A stretch of 64,000 nucleotides of DNA from Sphingobacteriaceae bacterium (GTDB lineage: Bacteria > Bacteroidota > Bacteroidia > Sphingobacteriales > Sphingobacteriaceae). The position numbers and the translations under genes are program-made. Location: contig CANGZD010000002.1 in assembly GCA_947458875.1 (NCBI GenBank), forward strand, positions 1 through 64,000. Direction: 5' to 3'. Each line of letters starts with the position of its first letter. Position 1 is the stretch's first letter. The notes under the pieces are model-generated. The model saw only the letters and a list, made by a program, of their open reading frames with translations, was not told where the DNA came from and did not search any database. Shown piece after piece: positions 46,964 through 54,629 of this stretch.

Positions 46964-47344
46964 ATGAACTTCCCATCCGAACTTAAATATACCACCGACC
47001 ACGAATGGATCCGTGTGGAAGGCAATCACGCTTTTGTTGGCATTACCGATTTTGCACAAAGAGAATTGGGCGATATCGTTTACATCGATATCAACACAAT
47101 TGGTAAAAATGTAGCTAAAGAAGCAGTTTTTGGAACCGTTGAAGCAGTTAAAACAGTATCAGACTTGTTCATGCCGGTTAGCGGTACTGTGGTTGAATTC
47201 AACAAAAAGCTCGATACCAATCCGGAATTGGTCAATCAAGATCCTTATGGCGATGGCTGGATGGTAAAGATCGAATTAAGCAATGCTGCTGAAGCCGATC
47301 AACTGCTTTCTGCTGCCGACTATGCTGCACAAGTAGGAGCTTAA
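46964..47344 (+). CDS. gcvH: Glycine cleavage system H protein
   Basis: Lipoyl carrier of the glycine cleavage complex, passing the aminomethyl group between P, T and L proteins. With the start at ATG 46964 the protein is 126 residues and begins [15 protein letters not shown], as in typical GcvH. The lipoylated lysine is Lys63 in [11 protein letters not shown]. gcvP and gcvT are not in this window. Its stop overlaps the next start (TAATG). Confidence 0.96.
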   Translation: MNFPSELKYTTDHEWIRVEGNHAFVGITDFAQRELGDIVYIDINTIGKNVAKEAVFGTVEAVKTVSDLFMPVSGTVVEFNKKLDTNPELVNQDPYGDGWMVKIELSNAAEADQLLSAADYAAQVGA

Positions 47345-47751
47345 TGCTGAAAACCATTCGATATCAATACCTGGCCATTATCTGGTCTTTGCTGATATTG
47401 ATCTTATGTAACTTGCCTGCCCAAGACCTGCCCGATTCGAGCAGATTTTTCGAAGGCTTTGATAAGCTGGCTCATACCGGCTTTTTCTTTGTACTTACGG
47501 TGCTTTTATTTTATGGCAAAATCAGTCAGCAGAACAGTTATAGCTATCGATTATTGACCATCATTAAAATTCTATTAATCAGTTCGGCATTGGGGGCGCT
47601 GATTGAATGGATGCAATGGCAATGGTTCACCTACCGTTCGGCCGAATGGTGGGATTTCATCTGCGATTTGATCGGCGTGGGCATGGGTGTGTTCAGCTAT
47701 GTTTTTCTGCATCGCTTCCGCTTACAAGAAAACAAGCAGGAAATACGTTAA
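47344..47751 (+). CDS. VanZ-like membrane protein
   Basis: A 135-residue VanZ-family protein with about four hydrophobic helices (near residues 10-25, 48-60, 75-90 and 106-122) and the conserved FDKLAHTGFFF motif near residue 38. VanZ confers low-level teicoplanin resistance in enterococci; in Bacteroidota the role is unknown and resistance should not be inferred. It overlaps gcvH by one base and is part of the conserved ruvA-sprA-gcvH-vanZ group. Confidence 0.85.
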   Translation: MLKTIRYQYLAIIWSLLILILCNLPAQDLPDSSRFFEGFDKLAHTGFFFVLTVLLFYGKISQQNSYSYRLLTIIKILLISSALGALIEWMQWQWFTYRSAEWWDFICDLIGVGMGVFSYVFLHRFRLQENKQEIR

Positions 47752-47783
47752 ATTTTGACAATACATCCATTTATCCAACTCTT

Positions 47784-47808
47784 CTTATTTGGATTTAATT
47801 TAAATAAG
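47784..47808. promoter_or_regulatory. 25-bp dyad in the feoA promoter, possible operator
   Basis: CTTATTTGGATTTAATTTAAATAAG is an interrupted palindrome with 10 of 12 pairs matching around the centre. It covers the TTTG -33 element and ends 3 bases before the -7 element of feoA. It may be an iron-responsive repressor site, or instead a terminator for vanZ. Confidence 0.4.
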
Positions 47809-47819
47809 AGCTACTTTTG
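47788..47819 (+). promoter_or_regulatory. Promoter upstream of feoA
   Basis: TTTG at 47788-47791 and an exact TACTTTTG at 47812-47819 with a 20-base gap match the Bacteroidota -33/-7 pattern. Transcription would begin about 5 bases before the GTG start of feoA. Confidence 0.6.
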
Positions 47820-47830
47820 AGACCTAAACT

Positions 47831-48061
47831 GTGAAAAAAGTGAAAACTAAGTTATCGCAATTAGCCCCGGGAGAATCTGGCATCATCAAAGAATTTACTG
47901 ACCTCGAAATGTCTGTAAAATTAATGGAAATGGGCTGTTTACCTGGCGAAGCCATCCAGGTAGAAAGAATAGCTCCCTTGGGTGATCCTATCGCGGTAAA
48001 TATCTCCGGATATCAGTTGAGTCTTCGTAAAAAAGAGGCGTCTACCATCATCTTACAATAA
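47831..48061 (+). CDS. feoA: Ferrous iron transport protein A
   Basis: Small SH3-like cytoplasmic protein that assists FeoB in Fe(II) uptake. The 76 residues include LSQLAPGESGIIKEF, KLMEMGCLPGEAIQVE and the C-terminal GYQLSLRKKEASTI that marks the family. The start is GTG at 47831. feoB follows 8 bases later. Confidence 0.95.
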   Translation: MKKVKTKLSQLAPGESGIIKEFTDLEMSVKLMEMGCLPGEAIQVERIAPLGDPIAVNISGYQLSLRKKEASTIILQ

Positions 48062-48069
48062 CACACTCC

Positions 48070-50187
48070 GTGAAAGCAAATTTGAAAGTGGCACTTGTTG
48101 GTAATCCCAACACAGGTAAATCGACACTTTTCAATTCTTTAACCGGACTCAATCAGAAAATAGGCAATTTCCCGGGCGTTACGGTCGATAAAAAGACCGG
48201 ACAAACCAAGCTCAATGCCGCTCAGGAGGCCATGGTCATCGATTTGCCTGGAGCCTACAGCTTGTATCCAAAAAGTAAAGATGAGGGCATTGTACTCGAT
48301 GTTTTGGTCGATCCAAATAATCCGGCACATCCCGATTTAGTGGTATTTATTGCAGATGCCACTAACCTGAAACGCAATTTATTGCTCTATACTCAGGTGG
48401 CCGATTTGAAGATCCCCGTCATTATTGCCTTAAACATGATGGATCTGGCCAAACGTTCGGGTATTCAGGTGAAGGTAGATGAGCTGGCCGCCAAATTGGG
48501 TATACGCATCGTTCCGATCTCGGCTCGCAGCGGAGCTGGCATTGATGATCTTAAGCAGGCTATTGCTGACGCAAATGCCATTCCCCTTCAGACAGATGTA
48601 TTGGATGTAAACGAATTGGCACCGGCGGGTATGGTGGAGCGGGTTCAAGCCCAATTTAAATTGGCTAATCCTTATACAGCCCTGCAATACCTTCATCACT
48701 ATCAACAGCTTTCTTTTTTAGAGGCCCGGCAAACGGAGAGTTTGGCACAAGAGGTACAGCAGTCAGACTTTAATTCTCAACAGTTGCAGGCTCGTGAAAC
48801 GATTGCCCGTTATCAGTTTATCAACGAAGTTTTATTTGATACGGTAAGCAGCCCGGATAATCCCATTCAGGAAAGCTACAGCAACCGCATCGATCATGTT
48901 TTAACCCATAAAATATGGGGCTTTGCCATTTTCATGGCCGTATTGTTCATCATTTTCCAGTCCATTTATGCCTGGTCTGAGTACCCGATGAGTCTCATTG
49001 AATCGCTGTTCATTTGGTTGGTGAATGCGGTGCACGATTATTTGCCTGCCGGAGCCCTTACCAATTTATTGGCCGATGGTATTTTGGCCGGATTGAGCGG
49101 CGTGCTGGTCTTTATTCCTCAAATTGCCATTTTATTTGCTTTCATTGCGGTTTTAGAAGATACGGGTTACATGGCCCGAGTGACCTTTATGATGGATCGC
49201 ATTATGCGAAAGGTAGGCCTGAACGGCAAATCGGTGGTGCCTATTATTGGCGGACTGGCTTGTGCGGTGCCTTCCATTATGAGTGCCCGTAACATCGAAA
49301 ACTGGAAAGACCGGATCATCACCATCATGGTAACGCCTTTGGTTAGCTGTTCGGCTCGTTTGCCCATTTATACCTTATTAATTGCATTGGTGGTACCTGA
49401 TGAACGCATGTTTGGTTTGTTCAACCTGCAGGGACTTGCACTCATGGGCATGTATTTGCTAAGTATGTTGAGTGCGGTGTTGGTGGCTTGGGTGATGAAG
49501 TATTTGATCAAGGCTCGTGAACGCGGCTATTTTATCATGGAACTACCGGTATACCGGATGCCTCGTTGGAACAATGTGGCTTTAACCGTGTACGAAAAGG
49601 TGAAGGCATTTGTACTGGAGGCCGGGAAGGTGATCATTGCCATTTCTGTTATTTTATGGGTATTAGCTTCTTATGGTCCTCCGGCTAAATTTAAAGCCAT
49701 AGATCAACAATTTGCATCACCTGCCTATACTGCAAAGTATTCGGCAGAACAAATTACTCAACTCAAGGCATCGGCTAAGCTCGAAAACTCCTTTGCAGGT
49801 ATCCTGGGCAAAAGCATTGAGCCTGTTATTAAACCCCTGGGTTTCGACTGGAAAATTGGGATTGCCCTCATTACTTCTTTTGCGGCTCGTGAGGTTTTTG
49901 TGGGTACCATGGCTACTCTTTACAGTGTGGAAGGTGATGCCAGTCGCATGGATTCGGTGAAGGAGAAAATGGCCGAGGCTCGAAATCCGGAAACGGGGGA
50001 GCTGGTGTTTACCCTGCCGGTGGCTTTTTCTCTAATGATTTTTTATGCTTACGCCATGCAATGTATGAGTACGCTTGCGGTGGTGTATCGTGAAACTAAA
50101 AGCTGGAAATGGCCTATTACGCAGTTTGTGTATATGACGGCCATGGCCTATTTAGCGAGCTTATTGGTGTATCAGTTTCTGAAATAA
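48070..50187 (+). CDS. feoB: Ferrous iron transporter FeoB
   Basis: Inner-membrane Fe(II) permease with an N-terminal G domain. G1 is GNPNTGKST (residues 11-19), G3 is DLPGAYSLY and G4 is NMMD. The helical spacer and then the membrane part follow: gate motifs with GGLACAVPSIMSAR and a second region near FAAREVFVGTMATLYSV. Start GTG at 48070; length 705, normal. The feoAB pair is an operon behind one promoter with a possible operator. No feoC is seen. Confidence 0.97.
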   Translation: MKANLKVALVGNPNTGKSTLFNSLTGLNQKIGNFPGVTVDKKTGQTKLNAAQEAMVIDLPGAYSLYPKSKDEGIVLDVLVDPNNPAHPDLVVFIADATNLKRNLLLYTQVADLKIPVIIALNMMDLAKRSGIQVKVDELAAKLGIRIVPISARSGAGIDDLKQAIADANAIPLQTDVLDVNELAPAGMVERVQAQFKLANPYTALQYLHHYQQLSFLEARQTESLAQEVQQSDFNSQQLQARETIARYQFINEVLFDTVSSPDNPIQESYSNRIDHVLTHKIWGFAIFMAVLFIIFQSIYAWSEYPMSLIESLFIWLVNAVHDYLPAGALTNLLADGILAGLSGVLVFIPQIAILFAFIAVLEDTGYMARVTFMMDRIMRKVGLNGKSVVPIIGGLACAVPSIMSARNIENWKDRIITIMVTPLVSCSARLPIYTLLIALVVPDERMFGLFNLQGLALMGMYLLSMLSAVLVAWVMKYLIKARERGYFIMELPVYRMPRWNNVALTVYEKVKAFVLEAGKVIIAISVILWVLASYGPPAKFKAIDQQFASPAYTAKYSAEQITQLKASAKLENSFAGILGKSIEPVIKPLGFDWKIGIALITSFAAREVFVGTMATLYSVEGDASRMDSVKEKMAEARNPETGELVFTLPVAFSLMIFYAYAMQCMSTLAVVYRETKSWKWPITQFVYMTAMAYLASLLVYQFLK

Positions 50188-50188
50188 T

Positions 50189-50205
50189 CACGATATTTCA
50201 TCGTG
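50189..50205 (+). promoter_or_regulatory. Hairpin over the SprT-like start codon
   Basis: CACGAT-ATTTC-ATCGTG is a 6-bp stem whose 3' arm contains the GTG start codon (50203) of the SprT-like gene, just after the feoB stop. It could reduce initiation, or be chance. Confidence 0.35.
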
Positions 50206-50814
50206 GATAAAATCAAGGTATTAGAAAATTATCTCCCCCCTGCATCGGCTCCGCTCATTGCTCGCTGGATCGATCATTTTCAGTGCGATTTTAAAATTTC
50301 CAAGGCCCGTAATACCAAGTATGGCGATTACCGCCCTCCGCATGCCGGACAGGGACACCGTATCTCCATTAATTATGATCTAAATCCGTATGCTTTTCTG
50401 GTGACTACTGTTCACGAATTTGCTCATTTGTTAACCTGGAATGAGCATCAGCGCAAAGCCAAGCCTCATGGTACAGAATGGAAAGCCAATTTTAAGCGGA
50501 TGATGCGGCCTTTTTTTGAGCAGGAGGTTTTTCCAATGGATATAAAAAAAGCCATCATACGGTATTTAGAAAACCCTGCCGCCAGCAGCTGCACCGATCA
50601 CAATCTTTTCAAAACTTTAAAAAAGTACGACGAAACCCCGGATCATTTGGTTTTGGTAGAATCTCTGCCATTGGGTAGTGTATTTAAAATGAAAGACGGA
50701 CGGGTGTTCAGGAAAGAGGCCAAGATCAGGAAGCGTTTTCGTTGCACAGAGCTGGCCAGTGGCCGACTGTATCTGTTTAATCCGCTCGCAGAGGTGGAAT
50801 TGCTCCCTGCTTAA
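50203..50814 (+). CDS. SprT-like zinc metalloprotease domain protein
   Basis: A 203-residue protein with a SprT-like zinc protease core: HEFAH at residues 71-75 gives the HExxH motif, and His89 in PHGTEWKANF is a good third ligand. The domain is related to the protease of Spartan, which degrades DNA-protein crosslinks, but bacterial SprT proteins are uncharacterised. The C-terminal third has basic patches (RKEAKIRKRFRCTEL). The start is GTG, 15 bases after feoB. Confidence 0.85.
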   Translation: MDKIKVLENYLPPASAPLIARWIDHFQCDFKISKARNTKYGDYRPPHAGQGHRISINYDLNPYAFLVTTVHEFAHLLTWNEHQRKAKPHGTEWKANFKRMMRPFFEQEVFPMDIKKAIIRYLENPAASSCTDHNLFKTLKKYDETPDHLVLVESLPLGSVFKMKDGRVFRKEAKIRKRFRCTELASGRLYLFNPLAEVELLPA

Positions 50815-50860
50815 CGTCTTTCATGCTGCATGTAATGAGACATCTTGTTGGATGGTATAA

Positions 50861-50890
50861 AGATCCTTCGCTTTGCTCAGTATGACAATG
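50861..50890. repeat. Short dispersed intergenic repeat
   Basis: AGATCCTTCGCTTTGCTCAG then TATGACAATG. The reverse strand reads like the TCATTCTGAGCGAAGCGAAG-type element that I recall as an abundant intergenic repeat in Bacteroidota and other phyla. Function unknown. No second copy was noticed in this window. Confidence 0.6.
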
Positions 50891-50902
50891 ATTTAGTGAA
50901 GT

Positions 50903-51131
50903 GCTAATTGTTGTGCATACGTCCAACTTTGCCTTGGATAAGTCTAATTGCGTCGTGGTAAACTGCTCTTGCGCCGTGATGAAGTCTTACTGCGTCGTGG
51001 TAAACTGCTCTTGCGCCGTGATGAAGTGCAACTTTGTCTTGGATAAGTCTTGCTGCGTCGTGGTGAAGTTCTATTGCGCTGTGGTAAAGTGCTCTTGCGC
51101 CATGGTGAGGTCTAACTGCGCCGTGCATACG
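50903..51131. repeat. 21-bp tandem repeat array, 11 units
   Basis: Ten units of exactly 21 bases (50922-51131) preceded by a 19-base unit. The consensus is close to TNCTNNTGCGYCGTGGTAAAG. Units 4 and 6 (50964 and 51006) are identical, units 3 and 5 differ by two bases, and units 2 and 7 share the variant ACTTTGNCTTGGATAAG, which shows internal 42-bp duplications. The first and last units both end in GTGCATACG. The array lies between convergent genes and stops 11 bases before the dehydrogenase stop codon. Confidence 0.9.
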
Positions 51132-51142
51132 AGCGTATGGGC

Positions 51143-53119
51143 TTAGTAGGCCAGTAACTTTTGCATGCAATCTGCTAAACGGCTTTTCGCCAAAAACCGA
51201 TCTTCCAGGGCTTTACTCATCGGGATGGCGGTATCGAGGCTGGCGCAGCGCATCACCGGGGCATCCAGGCTTTCGAAAGCATGTTCGGCAATATAAGCAC
51301 TCAGTTCCGCTCCAAAACCATTGGTGAGCGTGTCTTCATGCAGGATGATTACTCTCCCCGTTTTGTGTACAGTCTGCAGTACCGCTCCGGTATCCCAGGG
51401 TTGCAGGCTTCTTAAATCGAGCAGATCGGCACTTATTTCAGGATGTTGGTCTAAATATTCCATTGCCCAGTGTACGCCCAGTCCGTAAGTGATGATGCTC
51501 ACTTGTTCTCCTTTTCTGAGCAAACGTGCTTTCCCGATTTCGGTAGTGTAGTAATCGTCGAAAATAGGTTCTGAAATACCCCGGTATAAGAATTTATGCT
51601 CAAAATATAATACCGGATTAGGATCTTCAATGGCCGAAAGTAATAAGCCTTTGGCATCGGAAGGGAAGGCGGGGTACACTACTTTTAAACCTGGGGTTTT
51701 GGTGAACCAGGCCTCGTTACTTTGTGAGTGGAAGGGACCGGCACCGGTGCCTGCACCCGTAGGCATGCGCACGACTACATCGGCTTGCTGGCCCCAACGG
51801 TAATGTGTTTTTGCGAGGTTATTGACGATCTGGTTGAATCCGCAGGTAACGAAATCGGCAAACTGCATCTCCATGATGGCCTTGTACCCGTTAATTGAGA
51901 GGCCTAAAGCTGCGCCTACAATGGCCGATTCGCAAATGGGCGTATTCCGTACCCGTTCTTTTCCAAATTCTTCTACAAAGCCCTGTGTAATTTTAAAGGC
52001 ACCGCCATATTCGGCAATATCTTGCCCCATGATCACCAATTCAGGGAACTTTTGCATGCCTGCTCGTAGCCCATCGCTGATGGCATCTATGTAACGTTTC
52101 TCGGTTTGAGTTCCACTAGCATGGATAACGGGTGCCGTTCTGGGTGCGTACATGTCATCAAGTTCCAATTTTTCATCCGGCGCCACATCGGGCATGGCAA
52201 AAACAGCTTCTACATCCTGTTCTATTTCTTGTTTAAATTGAGCTTTTATGGATGCAATCTCGTGTTCGTCGATGATGCATTCTTCTAAAAGATATGCTTC
52301 GAAGTTTTTCAGCGGGTCTTTTTGCTCCCACAGATCAAACAGTTCCTGGGGGACGTATTTGGTGCCGGAGGCTTCTTCGTGACCACGCATGCGGAAGGTT
52401 TTACATTCTACTAATACCGGCCTTGGGTTTTTCCGAAGGTCTTCGGCTAGTTCATGGATGGTATGGTACACTTCAAGTATATTGTTTCCATCAATCAGGC
52501 GCCCTTCCATGCCGTAGCCCTTGGCCCTATCGACGAGGTTTTCGCAACGGTATTGCTCATTGGTAGGGGTAGATAGGCCGTAGCCATTGTTTTCTATGAG
52601 GAAAATGACCGGTAAATCCCATACGGCCGCTACATTGAGTGCCTCATGAAAATCGCCTTCGCTGGTAGCGCCTTCGCCGGTATAAACTAAGGTTACTTTT
52701 TCTTCTTTTCGGAGTTTATCGGCCAGGGCAATGCCATCTGCCAGGGCCATTTGAGGGCCGAGGTGGGAGATCATGCCAATAATCTTATGGTCTTGCGTGC
52801 CGAAATGGAAGGAGCGGTCGCGGCCTTTGGTGAAACCGGCAGCCTTACCTTGCCATTGTGCCATCAAGCGGCTAAGCGGGATATCACGAGAGGTAAATAC
52901 ACCGAGGTTGCGGTGCATAGGCAAGATGTATTCATCTTTATGGAGCGCAAGCGTACTGCCTACCGCAATGGCTTCCTGACCAATTCCAGAAAACCATTTG
53001 CCAATTCTTCCCTGACGCAAGAGGATGAGCATTTTTTCCTCAATCATGCGTGGTTTGAGGAGCTGCTTGTAGAATTGCAGCAGTTGCTGGTCGTCTAAGT
53101 GCTTGCGGTCGAACTGCAT
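51143..53119 (-). CDS. 2-oxoacid dehydrogenase E1, fused alpha and beta subunits
   Basis: Thiamine-dependent E1 of a branched-chain or related 2-oxoacid dehydrogenase complex, giving acyl-CoA with E2 and E3. Residues about 1-320 form the alpha half (GQEAIAVGSTLAL, YTGEGATSEGDFHEALNVAA with the ThDP loop, FRMRGHEEAS). About 335-658 form the beta half (ELVIMGQDIAEYGGAFKIT, FADFVTCGFNQIVNNLAK, RMPTGAGTGAGPFHSQSNE). Fusion into one 658-residue chain is known in Bacteroidota and should not be taken as an assembly artefact. No E2 or E3 gene is adjacent. Confidence 0.92.
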   Translation of the reverse strand: MQFDRKHLDDQQLLQFYKQLLKPRMIEEKMLILLRQGRIGKWFSGIGQEAIAVGSTLALHKDEYILPMHRNLGVFTSRDIPLSRLMAQWQGKAAGFTKGRDRSFHFGTQDHKIIGMISHLGPQMALADGIALADKLRKEEKVTLVYTGEGATSEGDFHEALNVAAVWDLPVIFLIENNGYGLSTPTNEQYRCENLVDRAKGYGMEGRLIDGNNILEVYHTIHELAEDLRKNPRPVLVECKTFRMRGHEEASGTKYVPQELFDLWEQKDPLKNFEAYLLEECIIDEHEIASIKAQFKQEIEQDVEAVFAMPDVAPDEKLELDDMYAPRTAPVIHASGTQTEKRYIDAISDGLRAGMQKFPELVIMGQDIAEYGGAFKITQGFVEEFGKERVRNTPICESAIVGAALGLSINGYKAIMEMQFADFVTCGFNQIVNNLAKTHYRWGQQADVVVRMPTGAGTGAGPFHSQSNEAWFTKTPGLKVVYPAFPSDAKGLLLSAIEDPNPVLYFEHKFLYRGISEPIFDDYYTTEIGKARLLRKGEQVSIITYGLGVHWAMEYLDQHPEISADLLDLRSLQPWDTGAVLQTVHKTGRVIILHEDTLTNGFGAELSAYIAEHAFESLDAPVMRCASLDTAIPMSKALEDRFLAKSRLADCMQKLLAY

Positions 53120-53153
53120 TTGTTTTTCTTTGGCGTGTGGGGGTAGGTTTGGT

Positions 53154-54542
53154 TTAGGAGTTTTTGTTTTCTTGCTCAGCCAACCATTGTTTACTGAAAG
53201 ATTGGGAAGCCACCTCCGGCAAATTTCGATGCGTGCCCCAGCCTTTGCTGAAAAACTTTTGCATGATTTTATTCTTCCACTTTCCGCTTAACCAATCCAT
53301 GGTTTTGCGTTTGAGCATTCCTTTTTTCCAGGCAAACCAGGCCCAGCCTTCTATTTTATTATTCAGCCCCTCTTTTACGGCATCTCTGCGATTTAGGAGC
53401 AGCATTTTGTGTATATCGATTTTTACCGGACATACCTCCGTACATTTCCCGCAGAGGCTCGAAGCATAACTCAAATGTTTGAATTCTTCCATACCCTGCA
53501 TGTGCGGGGTAATTACCGAGCCGATAGGACCGCTGTAAGTAGTTTCGTAGGTATGCCCTCCAATGTTTTTATATATAGGGCAGGCATTTAAACAAGCTCC
53601 ACAGCGGATACAGTATAGTCCCTGACGTTGGTCTTTTTGAGCGAGTAAATCGCTGCGACCGTTGTCTAACAGAATCACATACATCTCTTCCGGACCATCG
53701 GTTTCATGGTGTTGTTTGGGGCCGCCCAGGATGGTATTGTAAACAGTTAGGTTTTGTCCGGTGCCATGGCTTGACAGCAGCGGCCAGAACAGGTCGAGGT
53801 CGGCCATGGAGGGGATCATTTTTTCGATACCCACCACCGCGATGTGTATTTTGGGGAAGGTGGTGGTTAGCCGGGTATTACCTTCATTTTCTGTAACCGC
53901 AATGCTGCCCGAATCGGCGATGAGGAAATTAGCACCTGTAATGCCCACATCCGCTTGGGTATATTTTTGACGAAGCAATTCCCGGGCCTTCTGTGTGAGC
54001 TGTTCAGGAGTAGCATCTATCGCGGTACCAAATTTTTCATGAAACAACTGTGCAATGTCTTCCTTGCTCAGGTGCATGGCGGGGGTAACAATGTGATAGG
54101 GTTTTTGCCCGAGTAATTGCACAATGTATTCGCCCAAATCGCTTTCAAGGGTTTCAATCTGATTTTTCTCGAGAAATTCATTGAGGTGAATTTCTTCGGT
54201 GGCCATGGATTTTGATTTGATAACCGATTTGGCGCCAGCTCTTTTTATGATCTGTAAAATTTCTTGTCTTGCTTCTTCGGCATCGTTGGCCCAAATCACT
54301 TTACCGCCCTTGCGTTGGAAATTGGCTTCAAACTCCGGCAATAGTTTGTCGAGGTTTTCCATTACTTTCCACTTGATGACATGGGCTTTTTTCTTACCGG
54401 TTTCGAGGTTGGCAAATTTGGAGAGTCCTCTGGCCACCGCGGCATCGTATTTACCAATATTGTAATTGATAATTTTCCGATGCCCTAAATCAAAGGCTTT
54501 TTCTGCACTTTTTTCAATGAAGGAGGCTGCCGGCATTGTCAT
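53154..54542 (-). CDS. lutB: LutB-like lactate utilisation iron-sulfur protein
   Basis: LutB/LldF family protein, a component of the LutABC L-lactate oxidation system. The N-terminal DUF162-like part carries SVIKSKSMATEEIHLNEFL and AVTENEGNTRLTTTFP. The ferredoxin-like region has CIRCGACLNACP (about residue 310) and CGKCTEVCP (about 360), two [4Fe-4S] motifs. The length is 462. LutA and LutC are not adjacent, so its electron partners are unknown here. It ends 34 bases before the E1 start. Confidence 0.88.
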   Translation of the reverse strand: MTMPAASFIEKSAEKAFDLGHRKIINYNIGKYDAAVARGLSKFANLETGKKKAHVIKWKVMENLDKLLPEFEANFQRKGGKVIWANDAEEARQEILQIIKRAGAKSVIKSKSMATEEIHLNEFLEKNQIETLESDLGEYIVQLLGQKPYHIVTPAMHLSKEDIAQLFHEKFGTAIDATPEQLTQKARELLRQKYTQADVGITGANFLIADSGSIAVTENEGNTRLTTTFPKIHIAVVGIEKMIPSMADLDLFWPLLSSHGTGQNLTVYNTILGGPKQHHETDGPEEMYVILLDNGRSDLLAQKDQRQGLYCIRCGACLNACPIYKNIGGHTYETTYSGPIGSVITPHMQGMEEFKHLSYASSLCGKCTEVCPVKIDIHKMLLLNRRDAVKEGLNNKIEGWAWFAWKKGMLKRKTMDWLSGKWKNKIMQKFFSKGWGTHRNLPEVASQSFSKQWLAEQENKNS

Positions 54543-54579
54543 GCAACGAATTTAGGAAAAAGACTGGCAAATGAATACA

Positions 54580-54609
54580 AAAAAGCCCCCGGAAAATCCG
54601 GAGGCTGAA
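54580..54609 (-). terminator. Rho-independent terminator after the M28 peptidase gene
   Basis: On the minus strand GCCTCCGGA-TTT-TCCGGGGGC is followed by TTTTTTG. The 9-bp stem has one G-T pair. It lies about 20 bases downstream of the M28 stop and before lutB. Confidence 0.88.
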
Positions 54610-54629
54610 TGATTATTTTTTAATGACGA

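Larger units (their letters stand above)
50815..51142. other. Repeat-rich intergenic region, no gene
   Basis: A 328-base convergent gap. From 50861 to 50890 it holds a short dispersed-type repeat and from 50903 to 51131 a 21-bp tandem array. The ORF-track entries here (50901-51146 plus and 50904-51170 minus) are open only because the period is a multiple of three; both encode low-complexity heptads and are not supported as genes. Confidence 0.7.

Noticed and set aside
47344-47751. VanZ-like gene as an antibiotic-resistance determinant
   Set aside because: The family is widespread in Bacteroidota without resistance, and no other van genes are present.
50904-51170. Minus-strand 88-residue ORF of His/Ala-rich heptads, and the plus-strand 81-residue Cys/Val-rich ORF (50901-51146)
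   Set aside because: Both come from the 21-bp tandem array, whose period keeps every frame in register. The composition is low-complexity and neither resembles a known protein; one runs into the end of the dehydrogenase gene.
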